Shown here piece by piece: positions 18,401 to 26,445 of a stretch of DNA of 64,000 nt. Under the pieces are notes generated by a model. That model saw nothing but the letters and a program-made list of their open reading frames with translations, searched no databases and had not been told where the DNA came from. The position numbers were made by a program, and so were the translations under genes. Each line of letters starts with the position of its first letter. Within the stretch, counting starts at the first letter, position 1. The stretch is taken from NCBI RefSeq assembly GCF_012113595.1, contig NZ_CP050831.1:3906001-3970000 (forward strand). The letters are read 5' to 3'. This DNA comes from Bacteroides faecium (GTDB lineage: Bacteria; Bacteroidota; Bacteroidia; Bacteroidales; Bacteroidaceae).

Positions 18401-18895
18401 TCGGCATGGCGGGGAGTGAATAGTTCCGAAGGTACCGACCATTTGGGGCTCGCACTATCGAATGTAAAAGTAAGCGACCGGGGCGAATCTGTGGAACAAT
18501 ACTTTAATGTAAGCAAAGAAGTAGCCAACGGATACTGGCGCGGAGAAGGAACAAGCAACACGATCCCCCGTCCTGTACGAATCGGAGTGCATACCGGATA
18601 CGATTATGACTACAACGTACAGACCTCTACGCGTTATTTGGAAGATGCTTCCTATTTTAAATTGAAAACTGTGACCTTGGGCTACACTTTGCCGGAATCG
18701 GTTGTTAAGAAACTCCGAGTGAACTCTTTAAGAGTCTATGTGTCGGCTGATAACTTGCTGACTCTCACCAAATATTCCGGTTATGACCCCGAAACGTCAT
18801 TTTCCGGTAGCCCGGGAGATTCAAATTATGGAGTTGACTTCGGTCTACAACCTGTCTTGAGAACATTTATTTTTGGTCTGAATCTAAACTTTTAA
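15476..18895 (+). CDS. SusC-family TonB-dependent receptor with STN signalling domain
   Basis: 1139 residues. Signal peptide near residues 20-42 (after a longer n-region), STN domain about 50-105 (ISLRASLKKIEQVSNYKFFY), carboxypeptidase-like domain about 118-195 (GTVVDEKGEPIIGASIVVKG), TonB-box region with DEVVVVGYG, plug about 215-335 ending VLKDASAAAIYGSRANAGVV, then the barrel, ending FIFGLNLNF. The STN domain pairs it with the FecR at 12707 and sigma at 12047. The following genes encode a SusD, two GDPDs and a GlpT-like carrier, so the cargo is probably a glycerophosphodiester rather than a plain glycan (inference). Confidence 0.95.
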   Translation: MENRKTFVKLPQTHTEGSKNWRTLRAICLLLFLSISFVAYSQITVNVKDISLRASLKKIEQVSNYKFFYSESLPELNQKISLNVQNATIAQTMEQLLGRMELTYKKEQDNVIVLIRKAQDKSVAKKVTGTVVDEKGEPIIGASIVVKGESHGTITDFDGKFTLADVPEKGILTISYIGYKTVDLPVGGQTLVKVVLQEDSKMIDEVVVVGYGVQSQKLVTTSISKVKMENIDQGNDYNPIKMLQGRVAGVNISSASGTPGESPNVTVRGIGSVSGGSSPLYVVDGIPSEKYPNLNPNDIESMEVLKDASAAAIYGSRANAGVVLITTKSGQQGKTKIEVSGRYGFAYLANDIEMANSTEYMNTMQAAIDNYNVQMGANLQLYIPSHIQETNWVKEISRKNSKTGTGSISISGGNEKTTFFASLGANTQEGYLNKSSYDQYNMRAKFTHKINNIFKLNMNLAGSVSRSDLLEETSTSLKVLRTAREEQPWYSPYKEDGTSYKVNGTDILRHNPVMLINEEDWVAKKYQLSGVFSIDVTPFKGFKYTPTVSVYGILDNTSKKLSDKHDARKNSSGWGALAEQKDQSFRYVIDNIFSYNNEWNKLIYSVMLGHSFEKYTYEQFGAKSDNYANGAFPSSNFDLINAGPNIYAGNISYTSYALESYFGRIALNWDNKYILNTSLRSDGSSRFAKNKRYGYFPSASFAWRASNEGFFPKNKYVNDAKLRLSWGMTGSMAGVSNYAPLSLISAGGASYNGSAGFQISQDARALTWEKASQFNLGFDIEMFQSRLTLNVDMFYQKTTDLLFKKPVNATTGYTTLQSNIGSLENKGLELALNGKILTGKFKWDLGGNISFVKNKLLSLIEGNDMYIVPSSGSNLLGGSMHALINGQPISTFYMLKMEGIYQRDDEVPAKLYAKGVRAGDVKYFDYNEDGDISDADRMNVGKAIPDFYGGITSNFSYKGFDLSLFGQFSVGGKVMSAWRGVNSSEGTDHLGLALSNVKVSDRGESVEQYFNVSKEVANGYWRGEGTSNTIPRPVRIGVHTGYDYDYNVQTSTRYLEDASYFKLKTVTLGYTLPESVVKKLRVNSLRVYVSADNLLTLTKYSGYDPETSFSGSPGDSNYGVDFGLQPVLRTFIFGLNLNF

Positions 18896-18907
18896 AAACA
18901 TAGATGT

Positions 18908-20254
18908 ATGAAACGATATTATACTATAATCAACTATTTGCTGTGTAGCATTTGCCTTTTGTGGATGACAGGTTGTTCGGGGATGCTCGACGATATGCGT
19001 CCTAAGGATCAGATACCTCAAGATATGTTGAGCGAATCCGATTTGGAAAAGCTATTGAACGGAGTGTACGCCGAAATGGAAGAACTGATATTCAAGTTCT
19101 ATATGGACGGTGATATAAAAGGTGAGAATTTCAAGGCAGGCCCCGCCTTCTCGCTGAACGATCCGATGTTGATGGCTCCCGGTTCTAAAGAGGTATTGAG
19201 CCAGTGGCAGAAATGTTTCACATCTTTGAAGCAAGTTAATTTTCTGGTCGAAACATACGAGGCATCATCCAATAAAGAGAGCCAGATGCTGAAGCAGACA
19301 GGTGGCACCGGATACTATTTCAGAGCTTTGATTTACTATCATCTGGTCACTCGTTGGGGTGGAGCTCCTATCTTACGTAAACGTACCTATGATGTTGTTC
19401 CCATCTCTCCCGAAGCAGAAGTGTGGAGTTTTATAAAAGAAGACTTGGCGAAAGCGGAAGGACTGCTGCCCGAATTTACAGACCGCTTTTATGTCTCTCT
19501 GAGTGCTTGTGACGCGCTCAATGCCAAAGTATGCCTGTCTTTGAAAGACTATACGAACGCAGCCGCCTATGCCGACAAGGTGATTGCTAAATCCGGCTTT
19601 GCATTGAGTGCTACATCGACCGGGTATGCCAATGCTTTTGTCTCCAACAGCAGTAGCAAAGAACTGGTCTTTGCACTAGCCAACAAACGCAGCACTAGTC
19701 TGCTGCTATTCTACCAAACGGTGAACGACATTGATTCTGCCTGGGATTATTCTCCCTCTACTGACTGTTACGGACATCTCTACGATGACACAACCGTCAA
19801 GAAACAAGATATACGTGCAAAAGCTGTGTTTGGTGCGGATAATAGCCGCATTATCAAATTCCCGAATGGAAGTACCGGTCAGTTTGTCACCAATGAACAA
19901 CCGTCTCAAACACCGATTGTAGTTACCCGCGTGGCAGAGATGTATCTGATTAAAGCAGAAGCACTGGGATCCGCCAACGGATTGTCTACACTGAAAGAGT
20001 TTATGAACAAACGTTACGCCACCGTTTCGCTGCCCTCAAGCATGACTGATACTGAATTTCAGAACCAGATACTTGATGAGCGTCACCGTGAACTGTACGC
20101 GGAAGGTCAGCGATGGTATGATTTGAAACGAACCAATCGTCTGGACTTGTTTACTTCCTTGAACGGCAGAAACTATCTGATGTACTATCCGGTGCCCCAG
20201 TCGGAACGCGACTTGGCGGGAGAAGAAAATTATCCTCAAAATCCAGGTTATTAA
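18908..20254 (+). CDS. SusD/RagB-family surface lipoprotein
   Basis: 448 residues, lipobox MTGC followed by SGMLDD. The N-terminal part (LLNGVYAEMEELIFKFYMDG), the helical core (YYFRALIYYHLVTRWGGAPI) and the C-terminal block DERHRELYAEGQRWYDLKRT, closing YPVPQSERDLAGEENYPQNP, are standard SusD/RagB features. It starts 12 bp after susC and acts as the binding lid of that receptor. Confidence 0.95.
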   Translation: MKRYYTIINYLLCSICLLWMTGCSGMLDDMRPKDQIPQDMLSESDLEKLLNGVYAEMEELIFKFYMDGDIKGENFKAGPAFSLNDPMLMAPGSKEVLSQWQKCFTSLKQVNFLVETYEASSNKESQMLKQTGGTGYYFRALIYYHLVTRWGGAPILRKRTYDVVPISPEAEVWSFIKEDLAKAEGLLPEFTDRFYVSLSACDALNAKVCLSLKDYTNAAAYADKVIAKSGFALSATSTGYANAFVSNSSSKELVFALANKRSTSLLLFYQTVNDIDSAWDYSPSTDCYGHLYDDTTVKKQDIRAKAVFGADNSRIIKFPNGSTGQFVTNEQPSQTPIVVTRVAEMYLIKAEALGSANGLSTLKEFMNKRYATVSLPSSMTDTEFQNQILDERHRELYAEGQRWYDLKRTNRLDLFTSLNGRNYLMYYPVPQSERDLAGEENYPQNPGY

Positions 20255-20275
20255 TTATCTTAGAAAGAACAGAGT

Positions 20276-22807
20276 ATGAAGAATATAAAAATATTTGTGA
20301 CGTTTTTCATCTGCCTGCTGGTACTTTCGGCATGTTCGGATGATTGGAAAGAAAATGCACTGACAGCTAAATTTGCTTTTGACAAGACGACCTATTATGT
20401 AGGCGAAGAAGTCAGTATCACGAATGAAACGATGGGCGGAGAAGGCAACTATACCTGCCAATGGGATTTGGGGGACGGAAAGACTTCGACCGAGATTGCC
20501 CCTAAAGTAATTTATGAAACGAATGGTGCCTATACAGTGACTCTGCACGTCAAAGATGGCAAAGGAAATTACGCAATGGCTCATAAATTGCTGACGATTG
20601 AAGCAGAACCTCTGCCCGAAGTCGGGAATGTGAAACTGAAGTGGGTAGGTGCCCATATACTGGGAGAAATACGTTCCACGGCTCCTGCAGTCAGTGATGA
20701 TAATAATGTGTATATGACTTCCAATGACCATTATTTACGTAAATTCTCCGCCGCAACAGGCGAACAGCTTTGGGAATTCGATTTATGGACTTCCGCCGAT
20801 GGCGATTCTCCGTCCGGCAATACGCATACAACTCCGAGCATTGATACGGATGGTACTGTTTATGTAGGAACTGGTGACACAAGTGGTAAAGTAGGGCGTG
20901 TATATGCCGTTAATCCCAATGGAACAAAGAAATGGGTAGTTGCCGGAGATGCCGAAAAAGGATTCTGGAATAAAGGGCAGGCTTCCACACCCCGTATCAA
21001 TTACCTGACCTGCGCGATTGGAGAAAACCACGTCTATATGGGTAATGGCGGCTCTACCGGTTCGGTGCTTGCCGTTGATAAGAACACCGGATACAGAGTA
21101 GGTTATGTGGCAAACGCGGACAATTCGGGTGGACCGTCGGGCGGAGTATCCGCCGGAATGGCATTGGCGAACAACACGTTGATTTGGTCAGGCGGAAAGA
21201 ATGGATTATTCGGTGCTTCGGCATCTGCGTTGAATGCAGGCGGTAATGTGACGTGGGCATGGCAGGTATATAGTTCGGGGAATGACAAACCTTCGGAAAA
21301 TATGAATGGTTCCGTAGCAGTGGATGGAGCCGGAACAATCTATGGGATTGCCACATTCCCTGGAATAGGAAGCAGTGCCTTTGCCATGGGAAGTGACGGA
21401 GTCGAAAAATGGCGCACCTCGTTGGGAAATGTAGGAACATTGGATCAAGGTGGCGTTGTGATAGGTCTGGACGGAAGCATCATTGTAACTGTAAAACGTG
21501 CTCCGGGCGAAGCTACGGGCGGGGTGGTGTCTTTGTCTCCTAATGGAGTTATTCAATGGCATTACGGTGTGCCGGAAGATGTCAGTGGATGTGCGGCAAT
21601 CGACCAGGCCGGAAATATTCATTTTGGAACCCAGTCCGGTAATTATTATATCATTAAACCCGAAGCATCGGAAGAACAGCTAATCCTGAAAAAAGACCTC
21701 GCCGCACTGATTAATGAAAGTGATTCCCCTCTGAAAGACAACTGGGAAGCAGGTATCGGAAAGGTATGGAGCTCACCGACAATCGGGCCGGACGGCACAA
21801 TTTATATCGGTGTCACGAATACCGTAGATCCGTCAAAGAGTGTTTTGGTAGCCTTGGAAGATGAAGGTATCACCGGAAGTGCAGCTTCCGCGTGGCCGAT
21901 GAAAGGGAAAGACAGCCGTCATTCTAGTGCACAGTTGGGCGGTTCGGGCGAAAATCCGGGCGGTGAGCCGGGCGGACAACTCCCCATCACGGGAAATCTG
22001 AAGGCCGATTTAAAGAACCTGTTTGAGGATAGCTCATATAAAGTCTGGCTCTGTGCCCATCGGGCAAACACACAGAAGGGCATAGCCAACGGCATACCGG
22101 AAAATTCATTGCCTTCCATAGAATATGCCATCAATGCCGGAGTAGAGATGATCGAACTGGATGCACGTCCCACCTCGGACGGGATATTGGTGCTGATGCA
22201 CGATAATAGCATCGACAGAACCACCAACGGAAGCGGCGCGGTAGGAAATTATACCTATCAGCAACTACAACAGTTCTATCTTAAAGATGCGGCAGGCAAC
22301 CTGACGGGCGAACGTATTCCGACTTTAGAGGACGCATTGAAAAAGGGGAAAGGAAAGGTGTATTTCAATTTGGATATTGTCAACAAAGACGTTACCGTAG
22401 CTACAATGGTGTCATTACTTAAAAAACTCGACATGGAAAGCGAAGTTCTGTTGTATGTATCGAACAATCGCAATTATGCGTATGATTTGAAAGCGGCAAA
22501 CGGCAGTCTGTTACTGCATCCGATGGCAAAAGCGGCGGACGATATTACTTACTTTGCTTCTTCCTATACGGACAATGTACAGATGATGCAACTATCTACC
22601 TCGGATGCTATTTCGGGCGCAATGACCGAAGATATTAAATCTAAAGGTTGGCTTCTTTTCTCCAATATTGTAGGGGCGAATGATACGAATATGCTGTCAG
22701 AGAACTATTCGGGGCTTGTAGGTATGATAAACAAGCGCATTAATATTGTACAGACTGATTATGTCGAAGTGGCAGCCAAGTATTTGAAATCTAAAGAATA
22801 TAGATAA
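20276..22807 (+). CDS. PKD + beta-propeller + glycerophosphodiester phosphodiesterase lipoprotein
   Basis: 843 residues. Lipobox LSAC followed by SDDWKE, a surface-export type sequence. PKD domain about 32-108 (WDLGDGKTSTE, YTVTLHVKDGKGNY). PQQ-like beta-propeller about 120-550, with repeated blades such as STPSIDTDGTVYVGTGD-like and SPTIGPDGTIYIGV. A Gly/Pro/Glu linker near 560 leads to a GDPD domain about 588-835: AHRAN, PENSLPSIEYA, EMIELDARPTSDG, LMHDNSIDRTTNG hold the His, Glu, Asp and His of the GDPD active site and metal site. GDPDs split glycerophosphodiesters into sn-glycerol-3-phosphate and an alcohol. The propeller may bind the larger substrate or partner (inference). Confidence 0.9.
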   Translation: MKNIKIFVTFFICLLVLSACSDDWKENALTAKFAFDKTTYYVGEEVSITNETMGGEGNYTCQWDLGDGKTSTEIAPKVIYETNGAYTVTLHVKDGKGNYAMAHKLLTIEAEPLPEVGNVKLKWVGAHILGEIRSTAPAVSDDNNVYMTSNDHYLRKFSAATGEQLWEFDLWTSADGDSPSGNTHTTPSIDTDGTVYVGTGDTSGKVGRVYAVNPNGTKKWVVAGDAEKGFWNKGQASTPRINYLTCAIGENHVYMGNGGSTGSVLAVDKNTGYRVGYVANADNSGGPSGGVSAGMALANNTLIWSGGKNGLFGASASALNAGGNVTWAWQVYSSGNDKPSENMNGSVAVDGAGTIYGIATFPGIGSSAFAMGSDGVEKWRTSLGNVGTLDQGGVVIGLDGSIIVTVKRAPGEATGGVVSLSPNGVIQWHYGVPEDVSGCAAIDQAGNIHFGTQSGNYYIIKPEASEEQLILKKDLAALINESDSPLKDNWEAGIGKVWSSPTIGPDGTIYIGVTNTVDPSKSVLVALEDEGITGSAASAWPMKGKDSRHSSAQLGGSGENPGGEPGGQLPITGNLKADLKNLFEDSSYKVWLCAHRANTQKGIANGIPENSLPSIEYAINAGVEMIELDARPTSDGILVLMHDNSIDRTTNGSGAVGNYTYQQLQQFYLKDAAGNLTGERIPTLEDALKKGKGKVYFNLDIVNKDVTVATMVSLLKKLDMESEVLLYVSNNRNYAYDLKAANGSLLLHPMAKAADDITYFASSYTDNVQMMQLSTSDAISGAMTEDIKSKGWLLFSNIVGANDTNMLSENYSGLVGMINKRINIVQTDYVEVAAKYLKSKEYR

Positions 22808-22812
22808 CAAGA

Positions 22813-23739
22813 ATGAATATGAAGAAATATATAATCATAGTAATTGTCCTGCTGTTTCCTTTCTGCCTGTTTGCAGATGAACCGGTAAAGGCTATTTTCG
22901 CAAAGATAACAAATCCCGATAATAAAGAAATCACTGTCGTTGCCCACCGGGCAGACTGGCGCTTTGCACCTGAAAATTCGCTGGCAGCGATTGAAAGCTC
23001 TATCCGGTTGGGAGCCGACGTAGTAGAGCTGGACATTCAGAAGACAAAAGATGGACAGTTGATTCTTATGCATGATAAGACTTTGGATAGAACGACCACC
23101 GGAAAGGGCAAGATTGCCGAATGGACACTGGATTCCATCCGGACACTCCGTCTGAAGAATGGTGCGGCTTTGAAAACAAAACACCGTGTGCCTACATTGG
23201 AAGAAGCGTTATTGACAGCTAAAGGGTGTGTGATGGTAAATTTGGATAAGGCATATCCGATATTCGATGAGATTTTTCCCATCTTGGAGAAAACCGGAAC
23301 CGTGGGGCAGGTCATTATGAAAGGCTCAAAACCTGTTGCGGAAGTAAAGAAGGATTTGGGAAAATATTTAGACCGGATTATATATATGCCTATCGTACAT
23401 TTGGATCGACCGGGAGCTATGCAGCAAATAGATGATTTTATGAAAGAACTTCATCCCGCAGCTTTTGAGTTGCTGTTCGAATTGGATACTTGCCAACTTC
23501 CTAAACAGGTGAGGGCTAAACTTGAAGGAAAAAGTAAAATTTGGTATAATACCCTTTGGGATACAATGGCAGGCGGGCATGACGATGATAAATCGTTGGA
23601 AAATCCGGATGAAGGATATGGATATTTGATAGATAAACTTGGAGCAACCATCATTCAGACCGATCGTACCGCTTATTTACTGGAATACTTGCAAGCCCGT
23701 AAGAAACGTAATGAGCATAAGATAGACGCCTTTCATTAA
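22813..23739 (+). CDS. Periplasmic glycerophosphodiester phosphodiesterase
   Basis: 308 residues. Signal peptide MNMKKYIIIVIVLLFPFCLF then ADEP, with no lipobox, so likely soluble in the periplasm. The GDPD fold is complete: VVAHRADWRFAPENSLAAIE, VVELDIQKTKDGQLILMHD, DRTTTGKG, and the late TDRTAYLLEYL. It starts 5 bp after the fusion gene and shares its catalytic motifs, but lacks PKD and propeller. Presumably it finishes in the periplasm what the surface enzyme starts and feeds glycerol-3-phosphate to the carrier encoded next. Confidence 0.93.
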   Translation: MNMKKYIIIVIVLLFPFCLFADEPVKAIFAKITNPDNKEITVVAHRADWRFAPENSLAAIESSIRLGADVVELDIQKTKDGQLILMHDKTLDRTTTGKGKIAEWTLDSIRTLRLKNGAALKTKHRVPTLEEALLTAKGCVMVNLDKAYPIFDEIFPILEKTGTVGQVIMKGSKPVAEVKKDLGKYLDRIIYMPIVHLDRPGAMQQIDDFMKELHPAAFELLFELDTCQLPKQVRAKLEGKSKIWYNTLWDTMAGGHDDDKSLENPDEGYGYLIDKLGATIIQTDRTAYLLEYLQARKKRNEHKIDAFH

Positions 23740-23755
23740 TATGTAAACTTCGGTT

Positions 23756-25114
23756 ATGTCATTTAAAATATTGGATTTTTATAAAATCTCTTCCCCGCTA
23801 GCTGGGGGAGAGACTGATTCCGAACGTTCTTCACGCTTCAAGCGTATCCGTTGGGCTACGTTCCTGTCCGCTACTACCGGATATGGCATCTACTATGTTT
23901 GCCGTCTCAGTATGAACGTAGTGCGCAAACCGATTGTAGAGGAAGGAATATTCTCCGAAACTCAATTAGGAATCATAGGTTCCTGCCTGTTCTTCGTGTA
24001 TGCAGTGGGTAAGCTGACGAATGGATTTCTTGCCGACCGTAGCAATGTACGGCGTTTTATGTCTACCGGATTATTATGTTCCGCTTTGATAAACCTGTGT
24101 TTGGGTTTCACTAGCTCCTTTTATGCTTTTGTCATACTTTGGGGGCTGAATGGTTGGTTTCAGTCAATGGGGGCAGCGTCCGGTGTCGTTTCGCTGACCC
24201 GGTGGTATAGCAGTAAGGAGCGGGGGACTTTCTATGGTTTTTGGTCTGCCAGTCATAATTTGGGCGAAGCATTGACGTTTATCTCCATAGCATTGCTAGT
24301 CAGTGGGATGGGGTGGAGATATGGAATGATTGGAGCTGGAGTAATTGGTATCCTGGGATTCCTGATGATGCTTGTTTTTATGCGTGATACGCCACAGAGC
24401 CAGGGATTCTTATTGGACAAAGATTCTTCACCTGTGGATTCCCATTCTTTGCCTGGTAAACAAACGGAAGATTTCAACAAAGCACAAAAGGCTGTTTTGA
24501 AGAATCCCGCAATTTGGATTTTGGCTTTGTCAAGTGCATTTATGTATATCAGTCGCTATGCTGTGAACAGTTGGGGCGTTTTCTATCTGGAAGCTCAAAA
24601 GGGCTATTCTACGTTGGATGCCAGTTTTATAATATCAATCAGTTCTATCTGTGGAATCATTGGCACGGTATTTTCAGGTATCATTTCCGATAAAATGTTT
24701 TCCGGCAGTCGTAATATTCCGGCTTTAGTATTTGGGGTAATGAATGTAGTAGCACTTTGTTTGTTTCTCTTAGTCCCGGGAGTTCATTTTTGGATAGACG
24801 TGTTGGCAATGGTACTTTTTGGTTTAGGTATCGGAGTGCTGATTTGTTTTCTGGGTGGTTTGATGGCAGTGGATATTGCTCCCCGTAATGCTTCGGGTGC
24901 TGCTTTGGGAGTAGTCGGCATTGCCAGCTACATCGGAGCCGGACTGCAAGATGTGATGAGCGGTATTCTAATAGAAGGTCACAAAACCGTTCAGAATGGA
25001 GTCGATGTTTACGACTTCACCTATATCAATTGGTTTTGGATTGGTGCGGCATTGCTTTCAGTATTGTTTGCCTTGTTCGTTTGGAATGCAAAGTCAAAAA
25101 AGGCAGATGTTTAA
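23756..25114 (+). CDS. glpT: MFS organophosphate antiporter, GlpT/UhpT type
   Basis: 452 residues with twelve hydrophobic segments. The organophosphate:phosphate antiporter pattern is seen in GYGIYYVCRLSMNVVRKPIV after a cytoplasmic N-terminus and in LSSAFMYISRYAVNSWGVFY at the start of the second half; the Arg residues in these two segments correspond to the phosphate-binding arginines of GlpT. The family trades sn-glycerol-3-phosphate or hexose-phosphate for phosphate. Being last in an operon with two GDPDs, it most likely takes glycerol-3-phosphate; a hexose-phosphate role cannot be excluded by sequence. Confidence 0.85.
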   Translation: MSFKILDFYKISSPLAGGETDSERSSRFKRIRWATFLSATTGYGIYYVCRLSMNVVRKPIVEEGIFSETQLGIIGSCLFFVYAVGKLTNGFLADRSNVRRFMSTGLLCSALINLCLGFTSSFYAFVILWGLNGWFQSMGAASGVVSLTRWYSSKERGTFYGFWSASHNLGEALTFISIALLVSGMGWRYGMIGAGVIGILGFLMMLVFMRDTPQSQGFLLDKDSSPVDSHSLPGKQTEDFNKAQKAVLKNPAIWILALSSAFMYISRYAVNSWGVFYLEAQKGYSTLDASFIISISSICGIIGTVFSGIISDKMFSGSRNIPALVFGVMNVVALCLFLLVPGVHFWIDVLAMVLFGLGIGVLICFLGGLMAVDIAPRNASGAALGVVGIASYIGAGLQDVMSGILIEGHKTVQNGVDVYDFTYINWFWIGAALLSVLFALFVWNAKSKKADV

Positions 25115-25165
25115 AATAAGAATGTTAGGTTAGAATACAAATTTTTGTTTTCGAGGTATTAGTCA

Positions 25166-25217
25166 CCATTCCGGGAAGTAAGTAATGATTACTTTTCTTC
25201 CCGGAATGGCTTTTTTA
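25166..25217 (+). terminator. Terminator of the glycerophosphodiester operon
   Basis: CCATTCCGGGAAG (25166-25178) pairs perfectly with CTTCCCGGAATGG (25197-25209); the loop adds AAGTAAT/ATTACTT. A T-rich tail follows. Confidence 0.88.
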
Positions 25218-25239
25218 TAATCAATTAAATAATAGTTTT

Positions 25240-25646
25240 ATGGAAAATTCATGTAATGATGAATTGTTTTGTTCATTGAAAAATGAACTTCGTGAAGTAG
25301 ATGCACAAATCAATGTGCAGAGTGAAAAACTAATTGAGCTGTTCGACCAAAAAAAAGATTAGTCGGTCTGTTGGTTCGGGAGCTTGAATCGCATACGCCT
25401 GCCACTATCGAATATCTGGGCGACCCGAAGCAGTACATTTCCGTAGTGCTGGCTGCTATCGATCACGGTCGTCTTACGTATGACGGAGTAGCAAACTGCG
25501 AACAGACTTTTCGTTCTTTGGCGAATGTGATAGATGTCATAAGTCCTAAAAATGGGAAAGCGCTTAGTGTGGAGACGTTGGTTTCTTATGAGAAGAAAGA
25601 GCGTTCCGGAGAGTTTAAAGATTATTCGGAAGGGGATTTTGAATAG
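25240..25646 (+). pseudogene. Small gene split by a -1 frameshift at an A8 run
   Basis: An ATG frame at 25240-25362 encodes 40 residues (starting MENSCNDELFCSLKNELREV) and stops at a TAG just after an eight-A run (25349-25356). Shifting -1 on the run gives ...FDQKKRLVGLLVRELESH and an open frame to 25646, for a joined product of about 135 residues. The downstream part has no ATG near its 5' end, only a TTG at 25371. The joined protein has a coiled N-terminal half and an acidic C-terminus; I do not recognise the family. The sequence A AAA AAA G is a classic slippery site, so programmed frameshifting or phase variation is as possible as a dead gene or a base-calling error. Confidence 0.6.
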
Positions 25647-25677
25647 TCCGGGGTGGCCTGGAAGCTGATTAGAAAAC

Positions 25678-25737
25678 GTGGCGGGAAATCTGAAAACATA
25701 ATCATTGTCGGATTTCTGCCACTTTCAGCCTTTTTTT
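25678..25737 (+). terminator. Hairpin after the frameshifted gene
   Basis: GTGGCGGGAAATC (25678-25690) pairs with GATTTCTGCCAC (25711-25722) with minor mismatch, then a T7 run at 25731. The left arm shares GGCGGGAAATCTGAAAA with the larger hairpin at 26202-26271, so both belong to one repeat type. Confidence 0.75.
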
Positions 25738-25823
25738 AATCTATTATGTAAGCACTATATTCAAGGATAATGATTATTTTTGTTTCAAGTTACAAATGAT
25801 AGATTGTTCTAATATTTGAAAGT

Positions 25824-26189
25824 ATGACGAAGATAGAGAACCAAACCCAATATGAATGGGCTGTAAAAAGAGTAGAGGAGCTTCTTCCGTTGGTGAAAGA
25901 TGATACTCCTTTGGATGACCCTAACAGCATAGAGTTGGAACTTCTTTCTAATCTTGTTGCTGACTATTCTGAAGAACATTTTTCTTTGGGAGAGCCTTCA
26001 CTTGTCGATGTCCTGAAACTTCGTATGTACGAGATGGGACTTAATCAAAAGTCACTATCTCAGTTAATAGGAGTCAGTCCTTCACGTCTTAGTGACTATA
26101 TTTCGGGTAAGTGTGAGCCGACATTAAAAGTGGCTCGTGAGATAAGTAGGAAATTGAATATTGATGCTAATATAGTGTTGGGAGTATAG
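25824..26189 (+). CDS. HigA-like HTH protein (no adjacent toxin)
   Basis: 121 residues. The N-terminal 65 residues are an acidic helical segment (YEWAVKRVEELLPLVKDDTP) and residues about 68-120 an XRE helix-turn-helix (VLKLRMYEMGLNQKSLSQLI, GVSPSRLSDYISG). This two-part build matches HigA-type antitoxins and related regulators (COG5499). No RelE/HigB-type gene lies next to it: 25647-25823 holds only a hairpin and a -7 box TATTTTTG at 25775-25782. It may be an orphan antitoxin or a plain repressor. Confidence 0.82.
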   Translation: MTKIENQTQYEWAVKRVEELLPLVKDDTPLDDPNSIELELLSNLVADYSEEHFSLGEPSLVDVLKLRMYEMGLNQKSLSQLIGVSPSRLSDYISGKCEPTLKVAREISRKLNIDANIVLGV

Positions 26190-26201
26190 CTTCGAACTTA
26201 A

Positions 26202-26271
26202 CTTTAAAAAGATGGCGGGAAATCTGAAAAAGACGGTTGTATTTTTCGGATTTCCCGCCGTCTTTTTAAAG
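26202..26271. repeat. 30-bp-arm inverted repeat (large hairpin)
   Basis: The arms at 26202-26231 and 26242-26271 are complementary over 30 bp with two mismatches, both of which become G-U pairs in RNA read from the plus strand; the loop is 10 bases. It begins 12 bp after the HTH stop codon, so it can act as its terminator, but it is far longer than needed. The core GGCGGGAAATCTGAAAA is shared with 25678-25722. Confidence 0.85.
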
Positions 26272-26283
26272 AAGAAAAAGAGA

Positions 26284-26406
26284 AAGTGTGAGGGGTGTGA
26301 GGGAGGATTTCTAACATTCGTGTCTATTTTATTAGAAAATATAGATAGGAAAAAATAAAATATAAGAGTAAAAGGTTGCAATTCCTCCCTCACACCCCTC
26401 ACACTT
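26284..26406. repeat. Perfect 24-bp inverted repeat enclosing 75 bp
   Basis: Arms 26284-26307 and 26383-26406 are exact complements (left arm begins AAGTGTGAGGGGTGTGAGGG). The 75-bp centre is AT-rich and codes for nothing. The left arm itself is made of GTGTGAGGG-like units. I saw no target-site duplication. It could be a MITE-like element, a recombination site or a regulatory cruciform. Confidence 0.85.
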
Positions 26407-26445
26407 ATGCGGTAAATAGAATGAAAAATAATATAAAACAGGCTG

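Noticed and set aside
26284..26406. Insertion sequence
   Set aside because: No transposase frame fits between the inverted repeats; only 75 bp separate the arms.
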